Source: Gammaproteobacteria bacterium (GTDB taxonomy: Bacteria; Pseudomonadota; Gammaproteobacteria; Chromatiales; Chromatiaceae). Taken from it: a DNA stretch of 64,000 nucleotides. The stretch is from NCBI GenBank assembly GCA_011389885.1, contig JAABTK010000013.1, forward strand, positions 1 to 64,000, written 5' to 3'. Numbering within the stretch: position 1 is the stretch's first letter; every line of letters begins with the position of its first letter. Under the pieces are notes generated by a model that was not told the origin of the DNA, did no database searches, and saw nothing but the letters and a program-made list of their open reading frames with translations. Shown here piece after piece: positions 26,581-35,890 of the stretch. The translations under genes were made by a program, and so were the position numbers.

Positions 26581-26692
26581 TTTTGCGGTTCATACCGGAC
26601 TAAAGTCCGGACCCCGAGCGGTTGCGGCCTCGCGTTGGAGTACACGCCTTGGCGTGTGCGGGTCAGGGCGCACGGCCCAAGGGCTGTACTCC
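26581..26692 (+). repeat. 112-bp dispersed repeat, second full copy
   Basis: It matches 10484-10595 over its entire length without gaps. CCGGACTAAAGTCCGG in the left part is itself a perfect palindrome, and the right part carries the hairpin from GGAGTACA to TGTACTCC. Confidence 0.85.
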
Positions 26693-26744
26693 AACGGTCT
26701 GGCGCGATCTTCTGCGGGCGCTGCGTTCTAACGGCGAACCCCTG

Positions 26745-26790
26745 TTGTTTGCGGTTCATACCGGACTAAAGTCCGGATCCCGAGCGCTCG
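26745..26790 (+). repeat. Partial copy of the 112-bp repeat (left part)
   Basis: TTTGCGGTTCATACCGGAC with CTAAAGTCCGG and CCCGAGCG repeats the left part of 26581-26692. It overlaps the 3' end of the DUF349 gene on the other strand, so the last residues of that protein may be repeat-derived. Confidence 0.7.
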
Positions 26791-29756
26791 CCGGCAGCGG
26801 CGGACTCCGGTTCCATGGCGTTTAACGCCCGGCGGAAGCGTTCTTCTAGCGCCTGTTCGGCGCCGGTGTTTCCGGCCCCGGTGAAGCACCAGGCCTGTGC
26901 CACGGTTTGCGCCTCGGCGGCGGGCTCTGGCTTGCCCTGATGCATGGCCTCGGATAGGCGTTCCACCTGATAGGCCATGCGCGCCTCCTGGGCCTCGGGG
27001 GGCGAGTCGATGCCGGCGAGGATCTCCATGTGCAGGCAGAGTTCTTCGCGCTTGGCCTGGTTGGCGGCTTGCGCGGCCAGCAGGCGCTCGCGGGCCTCGG
27101 TGTCGCCGCGGGCGGCGCTCAGCGCGGCCGCAAAGGCGTCGCTGATCCGCTGATCCGCGGCCCCGTCGTCTAGCGGGCCGAGCGCGCTCCATTGGGATTC
27201 CAGCTCGGTGATCGCGTCCGCCTCGGCGTCGCCGGCGCAGGCCAGGGTCTCCAGGCGACGGCGAAGGGCCGCCTTTTCGCCCAGCCGGTCTAGGTCCCTG
27301 CGGGCCTTTGAGGCGTGCAGGGTCTGCTTGCGGGCGTCGAAGGCGTCGAGGGCCTTGCGGTAGCGCTTTTCAATGGCCGAGACATCGCGCTTGGGCACCG
27401 GGCCGGCCTGCTGCCACTGTTCCTGGAGTTCGTGCAACTGCTGTCGGGCCTCGCTCAGGTCGTCGAGGGCCGCGGTTTGCAGCGCCTCGATGCCCGCGCA
27501 CAGCCTTTGCTTGGTTTCGAGGTTCTGCCGCTCCTCGCGGCTGCGGGCCTGGCCGGCCTCCCGTCGGTGCTCGAAAACCGCATCACAGGCGGCGCGAAAG
27601 TCGGCCCACAAACGGTTTTCGGCCTTGCGGTCGGCGGGGACCGTGACCTTCCACTGCTGTTGCAGGCGCTTGGTTTCTTCGATGGCCTGGGGGATGTCGT
27701 CGCTCGCGGCCAATGCCTGCACCCGCGCGATCAGGTTGCGCCGGTCTTGCAGGCAGCGCTTGCGTTCCGGGTTTAGGCGTTCCTCAAAGCGATCCATCAG
27801 CGTCCCGTATTGCTTGATCAACGCGCGCCAGGGCTTGCGGTCCACACGGCCGAGGTTCTGCCAGTCGTTGCGAATATCGCGTTGTTTCTTGACCAGTTCT
27901 TTCCAATCTACATGCGACCAGTCCAGGTCGTCGAGATAGCGCCGCTGGGCGGCAATGAACTCGGCGCGGGTGTGGCGGTTGCGCTCGCGCTCGGCGGCCT
28001 CCTCCTGCTTGAACGCCCGCACCGGCTCATAGGCCTGGTCCGAGGCGGCTCGGAAGCGTTCCCAAATCGCCTTGGGGGCCGCGGCCCGGGTGCTATCCAG
28101 GTGCTTCCATTCCTGTTGCAATTGCTGAATCTGCTCGGCCAAGGTGGTGGGGTGTACGGCGAGGCCCACGAGGTCTTGCATCTCCTTGCATAACCGCTCG
28201 CGTTCATTCACCACCGCCCAGTCGCGCCACTGGCACAGCTCGTGGAAGCGCGGCAGCAGTTGCTTAAAGCGCCGCTCCAGTTCGCGGGCGCCGGGTTCCT
28301 GCTTGGCCGCGGCGCTCAGCAGGTTGATGCCCTTTTGAATCTTGCCGTGCAGGGCCGAGGCCTGTTTGCTGTCGTCCTCGTCCAGGGCCGCCTCGAAGGC
28401 GTCCAGCCATGGCGGCAGTTGGGCCAGCTTATCGGCGCGCTGCCGGCGCTGTTGCTGCAAGCGCCGCTCCAGGTGCGCGGTCAACTCCTGCTCGGCCTTT
28501 TGCATCCGCTGACGCGAACCGTCCTCCGGCAGGCTGGCGGCCTTGCGGCTCAGCTTGCCCAACAGCTCCTGCGCCTCTTTTTCGTTGAACAAGCGGCCGT
28601 TGTCCAATAGCCGCCGCAGGCGATCCGCCATTTCTTCGGACACCCCGAGGGCGCCCCGGCGTTGGGCCTGAAGCTGCAAGCGTGCGCCTAAGGCGTCGCT
28701 CAGGGCGTCGTAGCGCCCCTGCAACGGCCCCAGGTGACGGGCCGGCAGGGCCTCCAGCGCATCCCAGGCCTCGTGCAGGGCCAGCAGGCGTTCGCGGAAG
28801 GCCGTGATGAGCGTCTCCGCGGGGGCCTCGCCGGCCTGTTTCAGGTCCTGTTGCAGGGCCTCCAGTTGCCCCAAGGTGTGTTGGTGATCGGCCGCGATGC
28901 GCTCCACCGCGGCCGCGGCATGCTGTTGCGTCTGCTTGTCGCGATGGTATTCGGCGGCCGCCGCGAGGTAGAGTTCGCGCGCGCTGGCGTAGCGCTCGCG
29001 GCGCCCTGCGGTCACCCATTCGCCGTCGCTCTGCAACAGCCGCGTCCATTGCTGGTGCAAATAGGCGAGGGTGGCGTCGTCTTGTTCCCACTGCTGGCTG
29101 CGGCCCAGCGCGGCCACCCGTGCGCACAGGCGCTCGGCCTCGGCGTCCGCCTGCAGCGGGCGCTGTTCGGCGGCCTGCAGGGCATCCAGGCGCTCCTTGG
29201 CCAAGCGGTTCACTTGCTTGTCCCGCTTGCGCGATTCGCGGAACACCCGCTCCAGCGCCTCGCGTTGGCTCAAGCGCTCAGCGGCGGCTTGGCGAATCGC
29301 CGCGAGCTTGTCGCTGAGCGCGACCTGGGCCAGGATTTCTTGGCGCTGCACCAGCGGCAGGGCGGCCTCGCGCATGGCCCTTTCCGCGGCGTGCAGGGCG
29401 ACGAATTCGGCGATCTCGGCCCGCGGGCTCTGTTGCAACAGGCGCAGGCGCTCGGCCTCGGGCGTCAGGTGGGGCGCTTCGGCGGGCTCGCATTGGCCGG
29501 CCAGCAGCTTGCGGAAACGCGCCAGGGCGAGATCCCGCACGCCGGCGTGCGAGTCCTCCGCCAGGGCATGCGCCAGCGTCGGCAGGTCGCACAGGGTCTG
29601 CACCGCCAGGCGCCGGAGGTCGGGGTGGGCCTCCTCGCGCAAGATCTGGCGCAGCTCCTCCAGGTTTCCCGCCGTCAGCGCCTGAATGGCCGGGCGTCGC
29701 ACCGCAGGGTCTTTGTGTTGCCACTTGGGCTTGATCTTGAATAGGTTCCTAATCAT
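26766..29756 (-). CDS. DUF349-domain protein with N-terminal HEAT-like repeats and long coiled coil
   Basis: The product has 996 residues. I start at ATG 29756 (MIRNLFKIKPKWQHKDPAVR); the open frame extends 106 codons further upstream but without protein-like sequence. Residues 10-85 are HEAT-like (DPAVRRPAIQALTAGN; DLRRLAVQTLCDL). The rest is a helical protein rich in Arg, Glu, Gln and Ala with repeated DUF349 units, each marked by a Trp-containing phrase such as LQQEWKHLD, RNDWQNLGRV, LQQQWKVT and LQEQWQQAGPVPKRD. It is probably a cytoplasmic scaffold or nucleic-acid-associated protein. DUF349 proteins are widespread in gammaproteobacteria without a settled function. The gene diverges from the cNMP-rhodanese gene. 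Confidence 0.88.
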   Translation of the reverse strand: MIRNLFKIKPKWQHKDPAVRRPAIQALTAGNLEELRQILREEAHPDLRRLAVQTLCDLPTLAHALAEDSHAGVRDLALARFRKLLAGQCEPAEAPHLTPEAERLRLLQQSPRAEIAEFVALHAAERAMREAALPLVQRQEILAQVALSDKLAAIRQAAAERLSQREALERVFRESRKRDKQVNRLAKERLDALQAAEQRPLQADAEAERLCARVAALGRSQQWEQDDATLAYLHQQWTRLLQSDGEWVTAGRRERYASARELYLAAAAEYHRDKQTQQHAAAAVERIAADHQHTLGQLEALQQDLKQAGEAPAETLITAFRERLLALHEAWDALEALPARHLGPLQGRYDALSDALGARLQLQAQRRGALGVSEEMADRLRRLLDNGRLFNEKEAQELLGKLSRKAASLPEDGSRQRMQKAEQELTAHLERRLQQQRRQRADKLAQLPPWLDAFEAALDEDDSKQASALHGKIQKGINLLSAAAKQEPGARELERRFKQLLPRFHELCQWRDWAVVNERERLCKEMQDLVGLAVHPTTLAEQIQQLQQEWKHLDSTRAAAPKAIWERFRAASDQAYEPVRAFKQEEAAERERNRHTRAEFIAAQRRYLDDLDWSHVDWKELVKKQRDIRNDWQNLGRVDRKPWRALIKQYGTLMDRFEERLNPERKRCLQDRRNLIARVQALAASDDIPQAIEETKRLQQQWKVTVPADRKAENRLWADFRAACDAVFEHRREAGQARSREERQNLETKQRLCAGIEALQTAALDDLSEARQQLHELQEQWQQAGPVPKRDVSAIEKRYRKALDAFDARKQTLHASKARRDLDRLGEKAALRRRLETLACAGDAEADAITELESQWSALGPLDDGAADQRISDAFAAALSAARGDTEARERLLAAQAANQAKREELCLHMEILAGIDSPPEAQEARMAYQVERLSEAMHQGKPEPAAEAQTVAQAWCFTGAGNTGAEQALEERFRRALNAMEPESAAAGERSGSGL

Positions 29757-30033
29757 CGGGGCTCTTTTCGAGGTGGATCCATGGTTGGCGTTGTGCGGGC
29801 TATTCTCGCAATTTGCGCGCTCCGGCCCAAGCCCTTTCCGAGCTGCGGCGATGTTCTTTTTGCGCCCCGGTCGCGGGAGCCGCGCCAGAAGCCGGTTTCC
29901 AGCGCATGAAGCCGCCCCGGAGCGGCCGAATCTGTGATCGAGTAGACAAGTATTCGCTTTCTCCCTGACGCTTGCCGCCGGGCATGCTATCTTCCCAGGC
30001 ATAGGCAATAGAAACCGTTGGGAAAACGCGCCA

Positions 30034-31092
30034 ATGTTTGAAGGTCGAGATTTCTGCGATGCATTGCGGGCCAAGACCCCGCTGGATCAGGTCAGTGACG
30101 ACTGTTTCGAGTACCTTTGCGACGAGGCGGCGCCCGAGCGGCTGGATGCGGGCGCGGTGTTGTTCGAGCTGGGGGATCGGGATCCGCATGCGGTTTTCCT
30201 GCTGGCGGGCGATATCGAGTTGGAGAGCGAAGACGGCCGAATCTCGCGGATCGCTGCACAGGACGCTTCCGCCCGCTTCGCGCTGGCCAATCTGCGACCG
30301 CGGAAATACCGCGGCGTGGTGTGCTCGGAGCAAGCCTGGGTGGGCCGCCTGGACAATGAGCGGCTGGAAAAGTGCATCGCGATGGACCAGCTTGAGAGCG
30401 GCCAACATCAGCTAGAAAAGCTCACCGATCTGCCGGTGCGCGAAGAGGACCGCCACTGGATCGTGCAAATGCTGCGCAGCAAGGAATTTATGCGTCTGCC
30501 CATCGACAACCTATTGCAGATGGTGGAGCGGGCCGAGGACGTGCCGGTGCAAAAAGGCGACGTGGTGATTCGGCAGGGCGAACCGGGGTTTTATTTCTAC
30601 CTGGTGGCCGCGGGCCGCTGCAAGGTCAGCCGCCGGGGACCGCACGGCGACATCCTGCTCGACGAGATCGGCCCCGGCGAGCCCTTCGGCGAGACCGCAC
30701 TCATCTCAGACCAGCCCCGCAACGCCAGCATCACCATGCTCGAAGGCGGCTTCCTGAAACGCATCTCCAAGCTGGACTTCAAGGAACTGCTGGAAAAGCC
30801 GATGGTGTCCTGGACCAACGAGGCCCAGGCGCGGGCGTTGCAAAAGCAGGGCGCGGTGCTGCTGGACGTGCGCACCGAGGAAGAAGTGGCCGAAACCCCG
30901 ATCCTGGGCGCGACCAACATCCCGCTCTTTATGTTACGGGTGAAAATGCGCAAAATGAAACCCGGCGGCCGCTTCGTGACCCTCTGCGACTCGGGCATCC
31001 GCAGCGCCACCGCCGCCTTCCTGCTCAAGCAGCAGGGCTTTGACGCCTGGGTGCTGGAAGGCGGAGTGGGGGCGTTCGAGGTTGCCCCTTGA
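30034..31092 (+). CDS. Cyclic-nucleotide-binding-like protein with C-terminal rhodanese domain
   Basis: The product has 352 residues. Residues about 35-110 resemble a degenerate cNMP-binding beta barrel (GAVLFELGDRDPHAVFLLAG). Residues about 150-255 form a better one: GDVVIRQGEPGFYFYLVAAG, then GEPFGETALISDQPRNASI, which corresponds to the phosphate-binding cassette. The last 90 residues are a rhodanese domain (GAVLLDVRTEEEVAETPILG) with the putative catalytic Cys in TLCDSGIRSATAA. No helix-turn-helix is present, so it is not a CRP-type regulator. A nucleotide signal may control sulfur transfer or partner binding. The gene diverges from the DUF349 gene across 277 bp that should hold both promoters. 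Confidence 0.85.
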   Translation: MFEGRDFCDALRAKTPLDQVSDDCFEYLCDEAAPERLDAGAVLFELGDRDPHAVFLLAGDIELESEDGRISRIAAQDASARFALANLRPRKYRGVVCSEQAWVGRLDNERLEKCIAMDQLESGQHQLEKLTDLPVREEDRHWIVQMLRSKEFMRLPIDNLLQMVERAEDVPVQKGDVVIRQGEPGFYFYLVAAGRCKVSRRGPHGDILLDEIGPGEPFGETALISDQPRNASITMLEGGFLKRISKLDFKELLEKPMVSWTNEAQARALQKQGAVLLDVRTEEEVAETPILGATNIPLFMLRVKMRKMKPGGRFVTLCDSGIRSATAAFLLKQQGFDAWVLEGGVGAFEVAP

Positions 31093-31126
31093 TCAATCTC
31101 GCTTGGCGGACCGCTGCAAGCACTTG

Positions 31127-31309
31127 TTAGCAGCGATCTTCCCTGTGATGCCAGATACGAAGCACATAGATTTCCGTTTCGTGTACGAGGGAACGAGCCA
31201 GGTAATCCCCAATCACCAAATCGCGCACTACTTCTGGATTCGGCGCCCGTTCAACTTTGGCGCCCAGCAATGGAAACTCTTTCAGCTGAGCGATGCCCTT
31301 TACGATGTA
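31127..31309 (-). pseudogene. ParE/RelE-type toxin remnant
   Basis: Reading the minus strand gives about 60 codons, including GIAQLKEFPLLGAKVERAP, VVRDLVIGDYLARSLVH and IYVLRIWHHREDR before a TAA. This is the C-terminal two thirds of a ParE-family toxin, whose last strand typically reads V-x-x-L-x-x-x-H-x-x-x-D. An in-frame stop at 31310-31312 cuts off the N-terminus, and no antitoxin gene is found next to it. It is a dead toxin-antitoxin locus. Confidence 0.7.
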
Positions 31310-31369
31310 TTACAGTGTAGCCCCAGGGCTCGAATGGGGCAACGCTTTCAAGCTTCCCACAGCGTATTC

Positions 31370-31383
31370 GTGTGTCGTCACAC
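31370..31383. promoter_or_regulatory. Near-palindrome GTGTGtCGTCACAC upstream of the ParE remnant
   Basis: The 14 bases match the perfect palindrome at 44547-44560 with one change. The surrounding 30 bases are also shared (GTATT before, ACTAAGCC after). Both sites lie upstream of a broken minus-strand toxin gene, so an operator of a toxin-antitoxin system or an element end is possible. Confidence 0.45.
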
Positions 31384-31393
31384 TAAGCCTGGA

Positions 31394-32767
31394 CTAGCCG
31401 TTGAGTTCCCGCAGCAGTTTGCGCGCCATCCAGGCCAGTAGCGCCACGCCGGCCAGCAGTAGCGCCCATAGCAGGTATTGCTCCCAGGCGATGGGCGGCG
31501 GGGGGTGGTTGCCGCCGCCGATGCTTCGCGTTTCGCCCAGGGTGACCGGGCTGGGGGCCTTGCCGTCGGCCTTCAGTTCGTGGATTAAACCGGCGAGGGG
31601 GCTGGCGGAGGCGGCGACGGTGGCGCTGCCATAGGCCAGTTCGAACGGCGCTTCGCCCTGGGCGAGGAAGAGGATTTGGTCGGGCGCGTAGGCGACGCGG
31701 ATACTCGGCAATTCCGATTCGAGCGGGTTTTGCGGGGTGGTGAAGGCGATGCGCCAATAACGGTCGCGGGCGGGGTTGAGGTCGATGGCCTCGCTGTGCC
31801 AGTTTTCGCCCTCGATCTCCAGCCGGTATTGGCGAAACCCGCCGCGTGGCTTCCAGGGTCCAGCGGGGGCGGGGCTGGACCACAAGCGCCCCTGGTAGAA
31901 CAGGCCGGGGGCCGGGGCCTTGAGCTCCAAGCGCGTTAGCGCGAAGGGTCCGCCGGTGTCGAAGCGGTATTCATCGCTTGTTTCATCGGCGGCCGGCGGC
32001 CCCAGCTCCAGCCAGTGTGTTTCGGCGGGACGGGTTTGGGTGTCGCGAAATTGGCCCTGGATCGCGGTGAGCAGCGGTCGCTGCTCGGGTTGCAGCCACT
32101 CCAGGCGCAGGAAGCGCCGTCGGGTTTGCACCTCGACCCGATCCCGCTTGAGTAGCGCGTCGCCATAGCGCAGCGAGGACAGCAGGCCCTCGCGGGTCAG
32201 CGCTCGCCATTGGATTAGGTCGTCGCTGTCGGAGAGGCGGAAGCGGGCCATGAGGTGGCCGTTATCCTCGCCCCAGGCGAAATGCAGCGCGTGCAACGCC
32301 AAACGGTCGGCGCCGAGGTCGATGAGATAGGCCCGGGGCGGGTTGACCTCGGCCGGCTGGCTGGGCGGTCGGCTGTCGAGTTGCAGAACCTCGCCCTGGT
32401 CACTGCGTTCGAGACGCAGGGAAAGACCGCCCAGCGGCCGTTGCGCGGCCACCGCCCCCGGCAATGGGTAGAAGTCCAGGGCGCGTTGGGAGGCGTCTTC
32501 GGTGGTGGTGGAGCGGCCGCCGCGAATTTGCATCGGGACCGCCCGCCCGGCGCCGTTAAAGATGCGGATGTCGCCGAGGTCCGGCCGGCGCAGCTCGCGG
32601 TAGATCGCGGGGCTCAGGGTCAGGGCGCGCAAGGAGCCTTCGCCGCCGTGCAGGGTTCGGGCGCTGGCGAAGCCTTCCAGGTCCGCCGCCGGGGCCGGCG
32701 AGACCGCACAGAATGCCCAGGCGGCGAAGAAGACTAAACGCGGGTCGATACGCGAAAACAGCTTCAT
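31394..32767 (-). CDS. DUF3999-family membrane-anchored protein
   Basis: The product has 457 residues starting MKLFSRIDPRLVFFAAWAF, with a signal peptide or N-terminal membrane segment ending near SPAPAADL. The long middle part is a beta-rich extracytoplasmic region, for example RELRRPDLGDIRIFNGAGR and LSDSDDLIQWRALTREGLL. One C-terminal transmembrane helix (LLWALLLAGVALLAWMARKLL) follows. This matches DUF3999. Its start overlaps the stop of the DUF2339 gene (ATGA), and the two families are commonly neighbours. Function is unknown; a periplasmic partner of the DUF2339 membrane protein is likely. Confidence 0.88.
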   Translation of the reverse strand: MKLFSRIDPRLVFFAAWAFCAVSPAPAADLEGFASARTLHGGEGSLRALTLSPAIYRELRRPDLGDIRIFNGAGRAVPMQIRGGRSTTTEDASQRALDFYPLPGAVAAQRPLGGLSLRLERSDQGEVLQLDSRPPSQPAEVNPPRAYLIDLGADRLALHALHFAWGEDNGHLMARFRLSDSDDLIQWRALTREGLLSSLRYGDALLKRDRVEVQTRRRFLRLEWLQPEQRPLLTAIQGQFRDTQTRPAETHWLELGPPAADETSDEYRFDTGGPFALTRLELKAPAPGLFYQGRLWSSPAPAGPWKPRGGFRQYRLEIEGENWHSEAIDLNPARDRYWRIAFTTPQNPLESELPSIRVAYAPDQILFLAQGEAPFELAYGSATVAASASPLAGLIHELKADGKAPSPVTLGETRSIGGGNHPPPPIAWEQYLLWALLLAGVALLAWMARKLLRELNG

Positions 32768-35568
32768 TGCGCCTCCTCTTGATTCGGTTTGCGCGGCGGC
32801 AGGGGGGCGAAATAGCCAATGGCCACCAGCAACAGCCCCACCGCCACGAAGGACACGATCCGCTCTAGGGTGCCGCCAGCGGCGAGATCCACCACGAACA
32901 GCTTCATCACCACCAGCGCGAGCAGCCCGCTGCCGGTGAGCCACAGGATGCGTCTCCCCAGGCGGGCGGCGGCCAGCATCAGGCCCATGGCGACCAGGGT
33001 CCAAAAGACCGAGAGGGAGGCCTGCACCAGGAAGGAGTCGAATAGCGGTTGCGCGCGGTACGGGATCTCCGCCCAGTGGTGCAGCGAGCGCAGCAGCACC
33101 GCGGTGATAAAGACGAAGGCCAGGCCGCCGATGATCGCCCAGCCCTTTTGCTGCAACCCGTCCTCCCGCTCGCGGGCGATCGGCAGCCACCAGCGGGCCA
33201 GCAGCAACAGGGCGCCGATTTGCACCAAATCCAGCGGGTTGAGCAGGGGCAGATAGGGCAGGGGCGGCGCGGCGGCGTTGCAAGTCAGGTTGGCGAACAG
33301 GCTCCAAAGCATCATATACACCGCGAGGATGCCGCCGACCCGCAGCCGGTAGGGTCCGGGGTGGGCGCTCAGGGGCCAGAATCGACCCTGCTGCACCAGC
33401 GCCAAGGCCAGCAGCGGCAGCAGCCCCAGATAGACCGGCCGCCAATCCGCCCAGATCGAACCCGACAGCCAATCGCCGAGCCGACTATACCCCTCCCAGG
33501 TCAGCAACAGCAGCAAAAACACCGCCCCCGCCACATGCAGTAGGGGCGACACGCCGGATGCGGCTTGCCAACGCTCGAAGCGGTGCAGCAGAAGATAGAA
33601 GATCCCCATCGCCAGCGGCCAGGCAAGGGCGCCGAAGGACTCCCCTGGATGATCCCCGTTGGCGAACAGAATGAACGCCCAAAGCGCCAGCAGGGGCAAC
33701 AGCAGCTGGGCGCTCCAAAACGCCCCGCGCCATGTCCAACGCCGATAGGCCAGGGCGAATCCCAGGCAGGTGAACGCCGACCATAGCGCCAAGGCATGCA
33801 CCGAATCGGGCTCGGGCAGAAAGTGGTCGAACTGCCAAGCCGCGCCGACCAGCCACCACAATAGTCCCCAAATCAACAACAGCGTCGAAAGCGCATTCTC
33901 CCAGCGCCTTTCCTCGCGATAGGCGAGATTCAGCCGCCAGGCGCTGAAGAGGCCGGCAACCGCCACCATGGCGGTGCTGAAGAAGGCGGAATTGAACAGC
34001 AGCCATTCGCCGCTGCGGGCAGGGTCGGCCAAATACAGCAGGCCCGCGCCGAGCTGTAACAAGATGCCGAAGACGCGGGCCAGCGGCCGCGACTGCCGCA
34101 CGCCCACCCACAGGATCCCCGCCCCCTCCAGCGCCCAGGCGGTGGCGCTCCATTGGTTGTCCACCGCGAAGGGGATGGCCAGGGAGGTGAAGATGATCCC
34201 CAGGGCCGCGAAGGCCTCCATCAGCGCCTTTAGCTCCGGCCCCAGGCGCCGCCACAGCAGACTGCCCAGCACCAAATAGATGGCGCCCATGCCCAGCGCG
34301 CTAAAGGCGATGCCATACTCGAAGCGGTGTACCAGCGCCACCTGGAGGCTGAAGGCGATCAGCGAATTGCCGAATACCAGCGTGGCGTCGATATAGCCCT
34401 TCAGCCGCGGCGGGCTGCGCAGCGCGAACAGCACCGATATGCCGAGATAGAGTAGAAAGAACAGGATCAGAAAGGGCTCGGTGGTATCGAACTTCCCGGG
34501 GTGGTAATCCAACACGCCCCAGGCGGTGGCGATGCCATAGGTGAAGACGAAACCCAGCCAGTTGAGAAAGCGCCAGGCCCGGAACCAGGCCACGCCGAAG
34601 ATGCCGAGGTTGAGCAGGGCGTAATAGGAAAACAGCGCCACATGATCGCCGCTGCCGCTGGACACCAGCACCGGCGCGAGGAAGCCGCCGGTCACCCCGA
34701 GCACCGCCAGCGCCAGGGTATCCTGCCGCACCGCCAGCACCACCGAGGCCGCGGTCATCACCACCAGCAGCAGAAAGGCCGGTTCCGGCGGCAGGAACTC
34801 GTAGAGCGAGAAGGCGGCGAAGACGGTGAGATAGAGCACGCCGATGCCGCCGCCCTGCAAGACCAGACCGAAGTTGGGCCGTCGGAGGCGTTGCCGCCAA
34901 CCGAAGCCCAGTAGCGCGATGCCGCCCAGCGCCACCCCGCCCAGGCGCAGCTCGACCGGAACCATCGAGCGCTCGGCCGCGTACTTCAGCAAAAAGGCCA
35001 CGCCGAAGAACAGAATCAATACCCCGATGCGGACAAAGGGATTGCCGCCGATAAAGTAGGCCTTGGCCCGTTGGGCTAACTCATCCAGCCATGCGCCCCC
35101 GCGGGCGGAGGCCGGCTCGCCGCCGGTGGCCGCGTCCCAGGCCTCCGGGGACGCGGGGCGCGGCCTCGCGGGGCCGGCGACCGGGCGACGGGGGCGTTTC
35201 TTCGAGTGGGCGCCAGGGCGTTCCGCGGCCGGCCCCTGGGTCAGATACTCCTCCAGCGTCGGCGGTTCGGCCGCCGCTCGCACCCGGGAGGAAGCATCCG
35301 CCGCAACCGGGGGGCTGCTCGGGGGGGCAGGCCATTCCTCCGCCTCTGGCGCCGACGACTCCGGGCGAGCGTTCGGCGGCGGACGCTGCGCCGCGAATCG
35401 TCGATGCAAGCGCTTCAGCTCCGAATCCAGCGCCCGCAGGCGGCGGCCCAGCTCGAAATCCCGCCCCAACAGAAACCCGAGCAAGGCCCCCAGCACCAGG
35501 CCCTCCTCGTCCTCGACAATCGCCCCCAAGACCCCGCCAAGGATCGCCAGCACCCAAGTCATGATCAA
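32764..35568 (-). CDS. DUF2339-family polytopic membrane protein
   Basis: The product has 934 residues. After an N-terminal membrane segment (MIMTWVLAILGGVLGAIV), a coiled coil (LRALDSELKRLHRRFAAQR) and a Pro/Arg-rich linker to about residue 160 come more than twenty hydrophobic segments, starting FVRIGVLILFFGVAFLLKYAA. This architecture is the DUF2339 family. No catalytic motif is recognised. It is the first gene of a two-gene operon with the DUF3999 protein. The pair may form an inner-membrane complex with a large periplasmic part, but the role is not known. Confidence 0.88.
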   Translation of the reverse strand: MIMTWVLAILGGVLGAIVEDEEGLVLGALLGFLLGRDFELGRRLRALDSELKRLHRRFAAQRPPPNARPESSAPEAEEWPAPPSSPPVAADASSRVRAAAEPPTLEEYLTQGPAAERPGAHSKKRPRRPVAGPARPRPASPEAWDAATGGEPASARGGAWLDELAQRAKAYFIGGNPFVRIGVLILFFGVAFLLKYAAERSMVPVELRLGGVALGGIALLGFGWRQRLRRPNFGLVLQGGGIGVLYLTVFAAFSLYEFLPPEPAFLLLVVMTAASVVLAVRQDTLALAVLGVTGGFLAPVLVSSGSGDHVALFSYYALLNLGIFGVAWFRAWRFLNWLGFVFTYGIATAWGVLDYHPGKFDTTEPFLILFFLLYLGISVLFALRSPPRLKGYIDATLVFGNSLIAFSLQVALVHRFEYGIAFSALGMGAIYLVLGSLLWRRLGPELKALMEAFAALGIIFTSLAIPFAVDNQWSATAWALEGAGILWVGVRQSRPLARVFGILLQLGAGLLYLADPARSGEWLLFNSAFFSTAMVAVAGLFSAWRLNLAYREERRWENALSTLLLIWGLLWWLVGAAWQFDHFLPEPDSVHALALWSAFTCLGFALAYRRWTWRGAFWSAQLLLPLLALWAFILFANGDHPGESFGALAWPLAMGIFYLLLHRFERWQAASGVSPLLHVAGAVFLLLLLTWEGYSRLGDWLSGSIWADWRPVYLGLLPLLALALVQQGRFWPLSAHPGPYRLRVGGILAVYMMLWSLFANLTCNAAAPPLPYLPLLNPLDLVQIGALLLLARWWLPIAREREDGLQQKGWAIIGGLAFVFITAVLLRSLHHWAEIPYRAQPLFDSFLVQASLSVFWTLVAMGLMLAAARLGRRILWLTGSGLLALVVMKLFVVDLAAGGTLERIVSFVAVGLLLVAIGYFAPLPPRKPNQEEAQ

Positions 35569-35890
35569 TCCTCCGGAATCATTCTCTTAATAATACCATC
35601 AGCGCAGACCTCCCGCCTGACCCCGAAGATACAACGCCCCCCGTTTGCGTACAATGCTGGGATTTCGACCCCGAGTAGAGCGGGGCTCGGGCGGCAGCCA
35701 AGCACTCAGCCCTAGCCAGCGGCGTGTCAAACTCGCGTTTGACACGCCAACATATGGACGAACACCGCGTGGATTTTTCGATGCACGCGGGAAGATTTGG
35801 TACGATGGAGCGATGACGAGGCCGTTATCGAAGCGGGGCTAACGGACCCGCGCGGTAGTTTTGCCCGCAACGATGATCGAGGCGTCACCC
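35569..35890. other. Divergent spacer with a strong palindrome
   Basis: This region separates the minus-strand DUF2339 gene from the plus-strand SAP-like gene, so it should hold two promoters. It contains the hairpin at 35721-35748. No additional gene is supported. Confidence 0.55.
35721..35748. repeat. Perfect hairpin GGCGTGTCAAAC/GTTTGACACGCC
   Basis: Twelve-base arms are separated by a four-base loop. A diverged copy at 55669-55703 keeps TTAAACTCGCGTTTGACAC followed by CCAGCATA, where this copy has CCAACATA. It is a dispersed hairpin repeat; a terminator is unlikely because no T-tract follows. Confidence 0.75.

Larger units (their letters stand above)
25934..26765. other. Repeat-rich region between leuB and the DUF349 gene
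   Basis: No gene is supported over about 830 bp. It contains a TAGGCTGTCGAAA-family copy, a 10-bp tandem repeat array, an ACGCAAAGGGCGCAAAG repeat near 26524-26540, one full 112-bp dispersed repeat and a partial second copy. Open frames here translate repeats. Confidence 0.75.

Noticed and set aside
29757-30074. N-terminal extension of the DUF349 protein
   Set aside because: The 106 extra codons are open by chance, overlap the divergent promoter region, and do not look like protein.
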